Assembly: GCF_002878395.1 (NCBI RefSeq)
Contig: NC_061111.1
Location: 26,908,913 to 26,972,912 of the forward strand
Source of the DNA: Capsicum annuum
Taxonomy: Eukaryota; Streptophyta; Magnoliopsida; Solanales; Solanaceae
Length of the DNA: 64,000 bases
Reading direction: 5' to 3'
The position numbers were made by a program, and so were the translations under genes. Positions 11,918 to 23,400 of the stretch are shown in pieces (the stretch's first letter is position 1; every line of letters starts with the position of its first letter). Under the pieces are notes generated by a model, which saw nothing but the letters and a program-made list of their open reading frames with translations, was not told the DNA's origin and did not search any database.

Positions 11918-13130
11918 GTGTCTGGCAAGACTATTACTAAGGTGAATTCAGAAAAGTCCAAAAGGGTAGAAGAGGTAGAAAAGATAGAGAGAGTTGTGGC
12001 TGCCTTAAGTATCAACGAGAAAGCTCCATTTATAGTGATGACGACCCCGATCCAAGTGTACACTCCCCCACCAAGAAAGGAATTTATTGTAAAGACCGCA
12101 GTTGTCCAAAGGTTGATGCGATCAGGACGATGCTACATCCCTGAAGAATTGACCAACAAAAAAGATTCACAGAAAAGGCCAATCACTAAAGGAAGGGCTG
12201 AGTAATTTTGGAGGCGTATGCAACAAAAAGACTATTCAATTGTCAAATATTTAGAAAAGACTCCAGCCCAAATTTCCATTTTGGCATTATTAATGAGTTC
12301 GCAATACCACCGACAAGCTCTATCGAAGGTCTTAGATGAAGCGTATGTTCCCGCAGGAATGAGTGTTAAGAACCTGGCTGCGATGATAGGAAATATTATG
12401 GGGAATCATCGTATATCCTTCAGTGATGAAGAGTTTCCATTTGAGGGAGAGATACACAATAAAGCCTTGCATGTCACTGTCATTTACCGAGACTATGCAA
12501 TTAATCAGGTATTGATAGATAACAAATTTGGTGTGAACATTTTTCCTCTCTCCACGTTAGTTCAAATGGGCTATGATTTGGGAAATATTCGTCAAAGCCA
12601 CGTAAATGTGAGAGCATTTGATGGAGGGCAGAGAGATACCATAGGATAAATTGATTTGTACATCCAAATGGGACCTGCTAAGTTCAAAACTAAGTTTCAT
12701 GTCACAGATATTCATCCTAGCTACAACCTACTCTTGGGAAGACCATGGATATGTGGTGCAAAGGCCGTTTTATCACCCTTTCATCAATTATTGAAGTTTA
12801 TTTGGGAGGATCATGAATTAGTCATCCAAGGGGAAAAAAGTCGAGTGGATCGTCCCAATGGTTATGTGCCGGTGATTGAAGATGTTTCAAAGGATAGTAG
12901 TTTCTATATAGTGGAAATTGTAAATGTTGTGGAAAAGGATCTGACGCCCAAAGCGCCAATTCCTTCTGTCTACAAAATAATTATGATGGTGATGTTAAGA
13001 AATGGATTCGAGTCTGGTCGGATTTTGGGTAAGAATCTGGAAGGAATTATTGAGCCTATTATGATCCTAGAGAAAGACACTAAGTATGGGTGAGGATATC
13101 AGCCTACCAAGAAGGATAAGGTTGAGGATA
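11918..13130 (+). pseudogene. Ogre aspartic protease and G-patch region, broken
   Basis: The protease would cut the gag-pol polyprotein. Two open stretches (12218-12649 and 12656-13093) are separated by one stop. The flap-side sequence YNLLLGRPWI is well kept. The active-site loop (about 12509-12532) reads VLIDNKFGVNIFPL; functional relatives have a D-x-G-S/T type triad, so the Gly and Ser are lost and the enzyme would be inactive. Near 12998-13035, RNGFESGRILGKNLEGI matches the G-patch that follows the protease in Ogre elements. The upstream stretch 11918-12205 is an unassigned lysine-rich linker in the same polyprotein. Confidence 0.85.
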
Positions 13131-13139
13131 AGTTAGAGA

Positions 13140-13646
13140 AGAGTCTTTTTAGGCCTTTACCACTCCTGTACTAGTCATTTCCTGTACGTGAGATATCGAA
13201 TAATGATGGTCTTGGAGATGGAAAAGAAGATTTGTTCGAGGGATGCAATGCTGTACCAGAAGATTTTCCATAGTCCAGCGGGGTGAAGAATATTGCACCA
13301 GGGGAGGCCTTGCAAAACTAGACTGCCACTCCACTCATAACCTGTCACCCATCGTGGTAGATGAAAGGGCAATTACTAATAGTTTTTAAAATTGGTGATG
13401 ATCCGAAGGAGGCCCCGCGATCCACCCTTTATATCTCAAAACTTCCTTTTCATATTTTTACTGCTTTAGAAAAAAAATGGCATAGGATAGTATTTGCACG
13501 AGTCATGAGCCATAGTTATGTAATTATCTCTCAAATTTCAATGAAAAAGATTTCTTTCATTTAAAAAATTATTTTGGAAACACCACTATTCGTATATTTT
13601 ATTATTATCTTGTTATCATCTAACTTGGTTTGTTTGTCTATTACAG
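13140..13646 (+). other. Probable Ogre gag-pro/RT intron and linker
   Basis: Ogre elements have a spliced intron between protease and reverse transcriptase (family knowledge). Here coding similarity fades after about 13130. An AT/T-rich tract ends in TTTGTCTATTACAG at 13646, a good acceptor. The donor is not certain. Small ORFs in this stretch look like chance. Confidence 0.4.
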
Positions 13647-14700
13647 TAACAGTAACTTAAAATCTGTCAATGTCATGTCATGTCAAATCTTTGACGAACA
13701 AAATGAGGGGAATGATGATGATTGGAAGGAAGAGGATGAGGAACAATTAGTCAAAGATATGGAGGAGTTGGAGAACCCGGAAAAGCCCAACCTAAAGGAA
13801 ACTAAAACAGTCAACCTGGGAGATCATGATGAAATCAAAGAAACAAGTGTCAGTGTCCACCTAGCAGAAGCATAAAAGAGAGAGCTCATTCATCTGTTAC
13901 AGGAATACATTGATGTGTTTGCTTGGTCCTGTGATGATATACTGGGATTGAGCACCAGTATTGTGTCACATAAGTTGCTGATAAATCCTGAGTTTGATCC
14001 AGTCAAGCAAAAAATGCAAAAGTTCAAGCCAGACTTAATTCTAAAGATCAAGGAAGAAGTGACAAAACAAATCCAGTCTAGGGTTGTTGAGGTCATAAAA
14101 TATCCGACCTGCCTAGCCAACAACGTCCTAGTGCCAAATAAAGATGACAAGATTTGAATTTTTGTTGACTATAGAGACTTGAATAGAGCCAGTCCTAAAG
14201 ATAATTTTATGTTTCCCAACATCCACATCCTCATCGATAACTATGCAAAGCATGAAATGCAGTCATTCATTGATTTTTTTTGTCGAGTATTATCAGATAT
14301 TGATGGATGAGAAAGATGTAGAAAAGACGGCTTTTATTATGCCCTGGGGTGTTTATCATTATAGGGTAATTCCATTTGGACTCAAGAACGTGGGTGCAAC
14401 ATATATGAGGGCTATGACGATGATTTTCCATGCTATGATCCATAAAGAGATTGAGGTGTACGTGGATGATGTAATAATCAAATCCCGCGAGAGTTCGGAT
14501 AATCTGACCCATCTGTAGGAATTCTTCAACAGATTAAGAAAGTACAGCTTGATGTTAAATCCTACTAAGTGTGCTTTTGGTGTGCCATCAGGGAATTTTT
14601 GTGGTTCATAGTCATCAGAATAGGCATCGAGATAGACCCCTCCAAAATCAAGACCATTCTGGACTTGCCAAAGGTTTTATCACCGCCAAGGACCAAGAAG
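13647..14700 (+). pseudogene. Ogre reverse transcriptase domain, broken
   Basis: The domain copies element RNA to DNA. An acidic linker (13680-13875) leads to the RT domain: FAWSCDDILGLS, then FVDYRDLNRASPKDNF (about 14157-14206), GVYHYRVIPFGLKNVGATY, and the catalytic YVDD box at 14459-14470 followed by VIIKS. The catalytic aspartates are therefore present. Frameshifts or stops occur near 13875, 14157, 14270 and 14517, and the thumb after CAFGV is out of frame. The order and motifs are those of Ty3/Gypsy polymerases. Confidence 0.9.
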
Positions 14701-15760
14701 GAAGTTTGAGTTTCATGGTTCGTTTGAATTACATTAGCAGGTTCATCGCTCAGTCAACAGTCATATGTGAGCCAATTCTCAAGATGTTGAAGAAAAATAC
14801 ATTGAATGAGTGGACAGAAGAATGTCAGAGTGCTTTTAACTGCATCAAGGAATATCTGTCTGTACCGCCAGTTTTGGTTTCTCCAAGAGAAGAAATTCCA
14901 TTATTTCTTTACCTGTCAGTCTTAGAAAATGCTTTTGTATGTGTCCTCGGGCAAGATGATGAGACCGGTAGGAAACAGAAAGCCATTTACTACTTGAGTA
15001 AAAAGTTTACGCCATATGAAGCCCGTTACACTCTTGTAGAAAGGACATGTTGCGCTTTGACTTGGGCCACACAAAAGTTGAGGCATTATCTATCGTCGTA
15101 CACAACACACCTCATCTCGAGGATAGATTCATTGAATTATATATTCCAGAAGGCCATGCCTACGGGAAAGCTAGCCAAGTAGCAAATGTAGCTGAGTGAG
15201 TTTGACATCGTGTATGTAACTCAAAAGACAATCAAGGGGCAAGCTTTGGTAGATCATTTGGCAGAGAATCCAGTTGATGATGAATATGAGCCACTTCAAA
15301 CTTACTTCCCAGATGAGGAAATTTTATTTGTGGGAGAAGATATTATAGAAATTTACACCGGATGGAGATTATTCTTTGATGGGGCGGTCAATTTCAAAGG
15401 TTCAGAAATCAGAGAAGTGTTGGTGTCAGAAACTGGCCAACACTATCCGGTAACCGCTAAGTTGTGTTTCCCGTGAACCAATAACATGGTCAAATATGAG
15501 GCTTGCATCTTAGGTCTCAAACTGGCACTTGATATGGGTGTTCGTAAATTGCTAGTCATCAGGGATTCAGATTTGCTGATTCACCAGATACGAGGAGAAT
15601 AGCCTGTAAAAAATTCCAAAATTACTCCTTATGTGGAGCTGGTACATGAATTATGTGGAAAATTCAAAGAAGTTGATTTCAAACATAAGGATACAAATTG
15701 AGTTTGTTGATGCTTTGGCCACTATATCTTCCATGATTCAATATCCAGATCAGTGTTACA
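14700..15760 (+). pseudogene. Ogre dual RNase H region, broken
   Basis: Two RNase H domains follow RT. The first (about 14700-15180) shows the Gypsy-type connection and RNase H: YISRFIAQSTVICEPI, AIYYLSKKFTPYEARY, and CCALTWATQKLRHYL. The second (about 15357-15600) is the archaeal-type RNase H (RVT_3-like), with WRLFFDGAVN, YEACILGLKLALDMGV and LLVIRDSDLLIHQI, a combination characteristic of the Tat/Ogre lineage. Stops at about 15181, 15474 and 15601 and a later frameshift interrupt it. Confidence 0.88.
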
Positions 15761-15779
15761 TTGATCCTTTGGAGATAAG

Positions 15780-17084
15780 CTTGAAGGAGCAACCCGCGCA
15801 TTGTGCACACGTTGAAGAGGAGCCTGATGGAAATCCATGGTACTATGATATTAAAAGGTATTTAGAATCTGGAATATATCCTGAAGAGGCCAGTAACAAC
15901 AAAAGAAGACAATCCGGCGTTTGGCAAAGAACTATTTTCCAAGTGGGGAAGTTCTTTTTAGGAGGACTCCTGATTTGGGATCCTTAAGATGCATTGATGC
16001 TGCGGAAGCCAATAAATTGATAAAATAAGTACACGCTGGAGTTTGTGGGCCCCACATGAATGGGTTTGTCCTTGCCAGAAAGATCCTGAGAACTGGTTAC
16101 TTTTGGATGACTATGGAGAATGATTGTAGCTAGTATGTGCAGAAATGTCCAAAATATCAGATACACGGAGATTTGATTCGAATGCCTCCACATGAGCTTC
16201 ATGCAATGAATTCACCTTAGCCTTTCGTAGCTTGGGGCAAGGATGTTATCAGACCAATAGAACTATCGGCATCAAATGGGCATAGATTTATTTTAGTTGC
16301 TATTGACTACTTCACTAAGTGGGTTGAAGCTGCTTCATACAGAGCCGTCACTAAGAAAGTGGTTGTAGATTTCATCAGGAATAACTTCATTTGCCGATTT
16401 GGAGTGCCAGAATCAATCATTACTGATAATGGGGAAAACTTGAACAGTCAGTTGATGAATGATATTTGTGATCAATTTAAAATAGTGCATCACAACTCGA
16501 CGGCATATCGTCCCCAAATGAATGGAGCCGTAGAGGCTTCCAATAAGAATATTAAGAAGATCTTGAGAAATATGGTCAAAAATAATAGACCATGGCATGA
16601 GATATTGCCTTACGCTTTCCTAGGATATCGTACAATAGTTCGAGCCTCCACCAGGGCGACTCCTTATCTACTTGTTTATAGGAATGAAGCTGTGATCCCT
16701 GCCGAGGTTGAAATACTTTCCTTGAGGATTATTCAGGAAGACGGGCTAAGTAATGAAGAATGGGTTCGCACTCGCTATGAACAGCTCATACTGATTGATG
16801 AAAAGAGAATGGTTACTGTATACCGTGGTCATTTGTATCATCACAGGATGGTTCGTGCCTTTAACAAAAAGGTAAGAGCTCGAACATTCGAAGTTGGGCA
16901 ATTGGTTCTCAAACGCATATTCCCTTACCAAGAAGAGTACAAGGGCAAGTTCGCTCTAAATTAGTAAGGGCCATACATAGTTAGCAAGGTACTATCTGGA
17001 GGAGCTCTGATTTTGTCTGAAATGGATGGCCAAGAGTGGACCAAACCAATCAATTCTGATACGGTAAAGAGGTATTATGTTTGA
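15780..17084 (+). pseudogene. Ogre integrase, broken
   Basis: The enzyme inserts the DNA copy. The zinc-binding H2C2 part lies around 16030-16180 (HAGVCGPHMNG, then CPKYQIHGD) with internal stops. The catalytic core runs in one open frame at 16359-16964 and just before: AIDYFTKWVEA (first Asp), IITDNGENLNS (second Asp), and PQMNGAVEASNK (Glu), so the DDE triad is intact. The C-terminal part has RARTFEVGQLVLKR and, after one stop at 16964, a GPYIVSKVL segment ending at TGA 17082-17084. Confidence 0.9.
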
Positions 17085-17197
17085 ACGATGGTCTAATTTT
17101 TTGTGTTCCCTTAAGTTTACTTGTAATCGCCTTTGTACTAAAGTTGTTTTCTAGTATGTAACTACCTAGAATCTCTTTCCCTCATATAAGAACTACA

Positions 17198-17465
17198 TTT
17201 GACCTGAATTCCTAAGAAAGGGATAAGCAGGTGGCCTATGTCAGCTTCGATCAACCCCTTAGAAAATTTTATCATTTCCCTTTATGTATGATCTACGTGA
17301 TAACCTGAATTCCCAATAAAAGGGATACGTAGGTGGCCGATGTCGGCTTCGGTCAACCCATTAGATTTTTCTATATATCCTTAGCGTAGTCCTGAACTAA
17401 GTTTGACCTCATTCCCGCTTCAACGAGATACGAAGGTGCCCCAATGGCTCGGTCATATAACCCCA
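17198..17465 (+). repeat. Three degenerate repeats in the Ogre 3' spacer
   Basis: Units of about 100 bp carry CCTGAATTCC, AAGGGATA, GGTGGCC and TCGGCTTCGGTCAACCC in the same order; the third unit is the most diverged. Such repeats after integrase are common in Tat elements. Confidence 0.7.
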
Positions 17466-18450
17466 GGAAATAAAAACTGGGGAAGAATTTTTGAGAAGGA
17501 ATCTCAAAAATTCACAAGAGAAGATCGACATCCAACAAAGAGAACGAAGACCAACAAAGACTTCGGATTCTTTCGAGTTGGCGTTGTATCAAACAACTTT
17601 AAACTGGGGTAGAAACCTGAGGAAGGCCTCAAAATTTCCACCAAATGTTGAAATATATTTCAAATTCCACATCACTAGAGGTAGAAGTTGTGATTTAAGA
17701 ATCACCACCTGTGATAAAGTCTAGGAAAACTGAATCTCCGTCTATGATAAAACTTCTGGTTGAGAACCTCGACAATGCTAAATCCCTAACAATCCTCCAT
17801 CAAATGTCTAACATTATCAAAATCAAGAGAAAGATGGTCGTTGAGCTAGCACATGACATGACTGGCAGAAATTTTCTAAAGCTTTTACAGATACTTTCGA
17901 AACTATTTTCTAAAAATTAAGACTACTTTGGAAAATCTTTACAAAATATTTTACTTAGTGATTCCCTAGGCGTGTATGGAAGCAGGGAGCCAAGGTAGGG
18001 GTACCAACATGATGCAGTACCCAAAAGATGGCGTGGAGCAAATGGAGAATCGAAGAAGGTCAACATGGAGTAGTTTCACTCACACTAATTATTTTTCTGT
18101 CGATATAGGGACCAATACACAAAAATGAGAGTCTCTTTAAAAAATTCCCGAGCAATTTGGGAGCCACACCAGAGCACTAATGCTCAAGAACGGTATTTTT
18201 GGGTAGCCCTAAAATGGGTTCAATACCCGTTTATTGAGGACCTTTTGAATTGTCCATCTCATTTCTTGAGATCATGGAAGACAAACAAAAGTGTCTTGTC
18301 TTCTTTACAAATATTTGTATTTAGAATCTTTCTAAAAAATAGTTGCTAGTAAAAGCGAATTTATGTCTACTAATCGTCTACCTTGAGTACAGGTACATGC
18401 AGAAAGCAAGACCCTGACAAATGAATTCAGGTGAAACTATTTTTAATTTA
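17466..18450 (+). other. Ogre 3' spacer, first part
   Basis: Non-coding by appearance; short ORFs here have no recognisable similarity. Confidence 0.5.
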
Positions 18451-18650
18451 CCAAGAGGGCCATTGCATATCATTGCCAAGAGGGCCATTGCATATCATTG
18501 CCAAGAAGAGGCCCATTGCATATCATTGACAAGAGAACCATTGCATATCATTACCAAAAGGGCCATTGCATATCATTGCCAAGAGGGCCATTCATATCAT
18601 CATCGAGAGGGCCATTGCATATTATTGCTAAGAGGGTCATTTAATATCTA
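18451..18650 (+). repeat. 25 bp tandem repeat, about eight units, in the Ogre 3' spacer
   Basis: The unit GAGGGCCATTGCATATCATT plus GCCAA repeats head to tail with small changes; the last copies have lost bases. The array happens to be open in one frame, but that is a consequence of the repeat, not evidence of a gene. Confidence 0.9.
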
Positions 18651-18799
18651 TTGACACGCAAGAAATAAATGTTGGCGTCAAGGCTATCATCATCATTTTA
18701 AATATCTGTTGACATCTAGGCACAAATACTGGCGTCGAGGATATCTCATCATTTTATGAATCAGCATCTAAATGCATCAAGAGAACAGGATTTGAAGGG

Positions 18800-19310
18800 A
18801 CGCCTTTAAGTCGCTATCTAAGGATGAATGATATATAGGATTTCCTAGAAATTGACAATTTGAGGGTCATCTATAAGTCATATTATTTGAAATAGGATAG
18901 TGTGCAAGATCACCTATTAGTTGATAGCCTGTAGGTCATCTGTAAGCCACAACAACATCCTAACCGGATAGTGTGCAAGATCGCCAAAAAATTAATAGTT
19001 TGGAGGTTATCCATCAGTTGCAACTAAATCCTTACCTGAGAATATGCAAGATTATCAAATTAATACGTCCAAGGGTTCTCTATAACCCGCATCATATCCA
19101 AGATCGATTATGTGGAGGATTACCCAAGGACTAGCAATTTGAGTGATATTTGTAAGCCATCTCTTATCCAAGGTCGGATAATGTACAGGATTACCTAAAA
19201 GCTAGCAATTCAAAGGATATTTGTACGTCGCCTCGTATCCAACATCAAATAATATGTAGGATTATCCAAAGATTGACAATTTAAGGGAAATTTATAAATC
19301 AGTCATTAGC
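18800..19310 (+). repeat. Degenerate tandem repeat of about 75-80 bp in the Ogre 3' spacer
   Basis: Repeated landmarks in the same order are GGATAGTGTGCAAGATC or variants, ATTGACAATTT/ATAGTTTG, and AGGTCATCTGTAAGCC or variants. They occur about six times from 18840 to 19300 with heavy divergence. Confidence 0.65.
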
Positions 19311-20474
19311 TATAATCGGAGAGGCTATCATTCCAAAAGGGTTGCCGCATCAATACAAGATTACACGGTTGCAGGGACCGTTCTTTATAAAGTGTTGCCG
19401 GTGTCCAAAAGGACCACCCCACTTTGAAGACACATTTAAACGACAAATCTCATAATTATACAACAACCAAGATGGTTGTTGTGTTTGTCGTTGCCAGTTA
19501 TTTTATTCCAAACAGGTACAGGAAAGATGACCTTACTTCTTAGAAATAACTCACGTGGAGATATGGTAAAAAACTATATGCCTCTTCTGTGAATTATGTG
19601 TAGCACTAACAGTTTTTTCTTGACGCATTGTCAAGAGCATCCAAGAGGATGAAAATCTCAAATCAAAACCACAAGTGTGGACGACTCCAGATAGGACGTA
19701 GCACAATGTAGAACTCTTTCTTAGCAGCAAAACGGGACTTAGTCTAGAGAGGGACATCAAACTCTCTGGACGTGAGCTAAAGGATGATCACCACCACCAT
19801 TTAACCACACCCTTATGAGAAGGCATGTGGGTATTTTTGGGATATTCTGGTTTCTGCTTCACCCTCGGGATATTTCTAAACTCATGCTGAGGGTAACTTT
19901 CTCTTTTCTTCAAATCCAGGTGACAACATACCTAAAGTTTTGGAAATTGTGTCCAGGTAATTTCTTGTCTATAGAAGTGAAGGATCCCATATACATGGTT
20001 AAGAGGTTACAATCTTCTTTTCCGCAACACATTAACTTGTCACTCATCCCGAGCCAAAAATCGTCTGAAATAAAGGACTGTCTTTTCTATCGATTGAGTC
20101 GAACTACAAGCGGTTTGATTTCCTGAAATCTTAGGGATATGTAGGTCGGGCTCTGTGTAGAAAACTCGACTGCATTCCAACCGCCCCCAAATCCTTTTAT
20201 TCCCCAACATTTTGGTTCTATCAGAAACTCTAAAACTGAGATTAGCTGGTGAATTTTCTTGAAAATCATGCTTAAAATCAAGCTTTATGAACTACAAGTG
20301 GTCTGAATTCTCATGAAACCTGAGATATATAGGAAACCTGATACCTAGGTTCAGCCATAACTCCATGAAACTCGTGCGGAAAACCAACCTCTCTTAGATA
20401 TGAATTTATTGTCGGACAAAAATTAGGAACATCAACCTCCCTTTGCCCAGGATTACTTGCATCCATCCTACCCA
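19311..20474 (+). other. Ogre 3' spacer, last part
   Basis: No domain or repeat was recognised. Short frames on both strands look random. Confidence 0.5.
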
Positions 20475-20489
20475 AAGGGAAAGGGCAGT
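20475..20489 (+). other. Ogre polypurine tract
   Basis: AAAGGGAAAGGGCAG lies directly before the 3' LTR, the expected plus-strand primer position. Confidence 0.85.
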
Positions 20490-20490
20490 T

Positions 20491-23400
20491 TTTGACACCT
20501 AATTTTTGCCCTCCACAACTACGTTTAATTTCAAGTTTCTTCGATTTTCAAATAAAATTACAACAATTATTTTTTTCAAATAAATGCATTTAAAAATATG
20601 CATTTGGGCTAAATTTGTCATTTAAGTGATAATTATATATTTCGTATTTCCATATACGAGAGTGTATAAATGATGTCATTTAAATGAACATTTTCATCAA
20701 AATTGGACTTTAAATTAAGGATTATTTGGAAAATAAATTTAATAATTAAAGTCTTGATTCAAATATATTTGTCTTAAAAAATAATTTATCTGAATAAATA
20801 TGTGTTTAATTTTATTGAATCCAGAAGCTCGGGGTTAAATGAGGTATTAATTCATTTCAAAGTTTGACTTAATTTGGCCAATCTATTAGATTTAGCCATA
20901 ATTGAAATCAAATTGGCCATAATTGTGATGCAATTGGCCAATTGATTTTCAATTTGGCCAAAACTTAAATGAATTGGCCAAATCCCCAATTCCCATTACT
21001 AATGATCAAACCCATACCTCTCAATTAATAGATCATTCTAGTTTTTAACCCAATTTTGCCAAACGCCAGGGCGCATTTCATATTTTCTTCAAACAATAGC
21101 TCAATGAGAGGATTTCCAATTAACAGCATCAATAGGCCCAAATCCAACCCTCTCCAATAGCCCAAAGGTCCTAAGATCCAGCCCACTACCCTATTTCCCT
21201 TCTTTTTCCCATAAAATCCTTCTCTTCCAAGGCAGCAAAGCTGTGTACCAAATCCATCAACTTCATAACCCACCTCTAACAACCCGATTCAGCTAAAACC
21301 GAACTATCTCCAACCCGTTTTTGAACCAACTTAGCCCCAGCCCGTCAATTTTCTCTTCACACGCATTTCACGCAACACTTGCATGAAGAGAAGCCTCAAA
21401 TCTTCTAGAAACAAGGCTAGTTGGCCTCTCAACATTTCAATTCCATGAATTTTGGGATAATGGTACGAATCTAGTACGTGTTTGGCTAATTTCTATTGGT
21501 TGGGGGAGAGAATTCGCTTTGCTCAAATGGTATTGGTCCACCATTTCAATTTTAGGGAAGGATAATCCAAAAATTGGTATGTTTGTTGAAGAAATCTCAA
21601 ACTGGAGGGCGAATTGGGAATTTTAAATTCCAAATATCCTATGGTTTAAGTCCCAAAATGCCCCCCAAATCTCTCATCTATATAAGGCCTCTTGGGCCAC
21701 TGTTTTGGGGGGATTTTTTTCTCTCTTCTTTCTCTTCTGGGTTCTCTGGGAATAGTAAAGAGAAGAAATTTTGGGGTTGAAAAATTAGGGTTCAAAACTT
21801 TGGGGATTTTTCTTTTTGCTCTCCTCTTTTTTCTCTTCTGAATTCAAAAATTTGGGGGATTGGGGGGGTTGAGAATTTGGGGTTTTCAGAAAGAATTGAG
21901 AGTTGAAAGGGAGAGAAAAATTTTTGGTTCTAAAAGATTGATTCGAAAGAAGCTGCTACGAGGTTTCTATTTTCTCGGTGTGGTCGAAATCCTATCATAA
22001 GCTTGTTCTCCCATTTTGCTGCACCAAGAGAGGTAAATATCTCTCTCGTCATTTAATTTTATCGGCATTCTTCTTTGTCCCTTTTCTCTGTAGTAATAGT
22101 TTTTAGTTTGAATAATAAAAGTGAGGTCTATGTAGAGGTTGTGTAGTTTGTTTGAATAGTGAACGTGAGTTTAATTGTAAAGGCTATGTATTCTGTTTGA
22201 ACGATGAAAGTGCGGTCCTTTTGTATGGTTGGTTATAGAGGTTGTTGTATAATTATAATTATGGTGATGTTGTACTTATTCGCTGTAGAGGCTCCGAATG
22301 CCATAAGTTTTCTTTGATGATGAAAGTGAAGTTTTTTGTATGGTTATGATGGTTTTCTTGAATGTTTAACTACTTATCCATGGATTTGTCTCTATTTGTT
22401 TATCTATGCTTTATTTTGGTTCTTTACTAAATTGACAACCTCATGTTAGTTCGGTGTTAGCTCACATGTTAAAGAATAAAAGTCTTGTGAGGCCACAGTC
22501 AAGAAATAGTATTTCGTTCTTCATTTGTATGTTCGGTAACGTAAAAGTCTATCAATGTTAATGCTTATTATCGGTCATTTTTGTTTTTTCTCAATGCATA
22601 TGTAAACTTTCTCGGCTATAGTATGATTTCCTCACGTTTCTAGTTACTGTTGTGAATAAGGAAGCCTTATGAATTTTCACTCGTTAGCTTGCTGTCTACA
22701 GGAATTAGCTAAAGAAGATAAAAGTGTTAAAAGGACTTTGGTTCGGATTTTTCTTTTAAGCTTGTTATTGATAACCTAATTTCGTTAAGAAATACATCTT
22801 CATATTCAAGATCAATGGATTGTTTCTTGTATTATCCGTATCTAATTTTCCATCTTCTATTTGATCCTACCATTTGTTAAATGCCTTTGATTGAAATCTG
22901 GGATAACATTTTTCTACTATTTGTGAACTACTTTAGTCACAGGCCCTCATGGGAATTTTTTAGAGCAGGTGTCATTAAATTTCTAAAAGCTTTTAGATAA
23001 CCAGCTAGATTAAGTGATACAGATCATATTAAGAGAAACATCTGTCATGTTGTTTTCAATTTTTCTTCATGGCGCATGACTTGTTTGGGTAAACAGAAGG
23101 ACTGATTTTAGATTTAACAAGTTTTATAAGATTTTGTCCTCTAAATTCTTGTTTATTACTACTCATTTTCACAAAAAAAATAGATATTATTATTCTGCAA
23201 CTTTTGCTAGTTCTACTATTCTGACATTATGTGCTCTTCACTTCAATTTTGCTTCAGATTATTGAATTTAATAATGGTATACCATGTAAAGTGAATCTGG
23301 ATTTGATTGTATTGTCTTGTTTGTGATTTCCTTTCAATGGATCTGGCTCATGTCTCCTGAGCCGGGGGTCTATCGAAAACAACCTCTCTACTTCTTCGGA

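Noticed and set aside
18451..18650. CRISPR-like regular repeats
   Set aside because: Direct tandem units without spacers in plant DNA inside a retrotransposon.
18421..18654. Open frame through the 25 bp repeats as a repeat protein
   Set aside because: The frame is open because the unit lacks stops; unit length is not a multiple of three throughout and the region is the Ogre 3' spacer.
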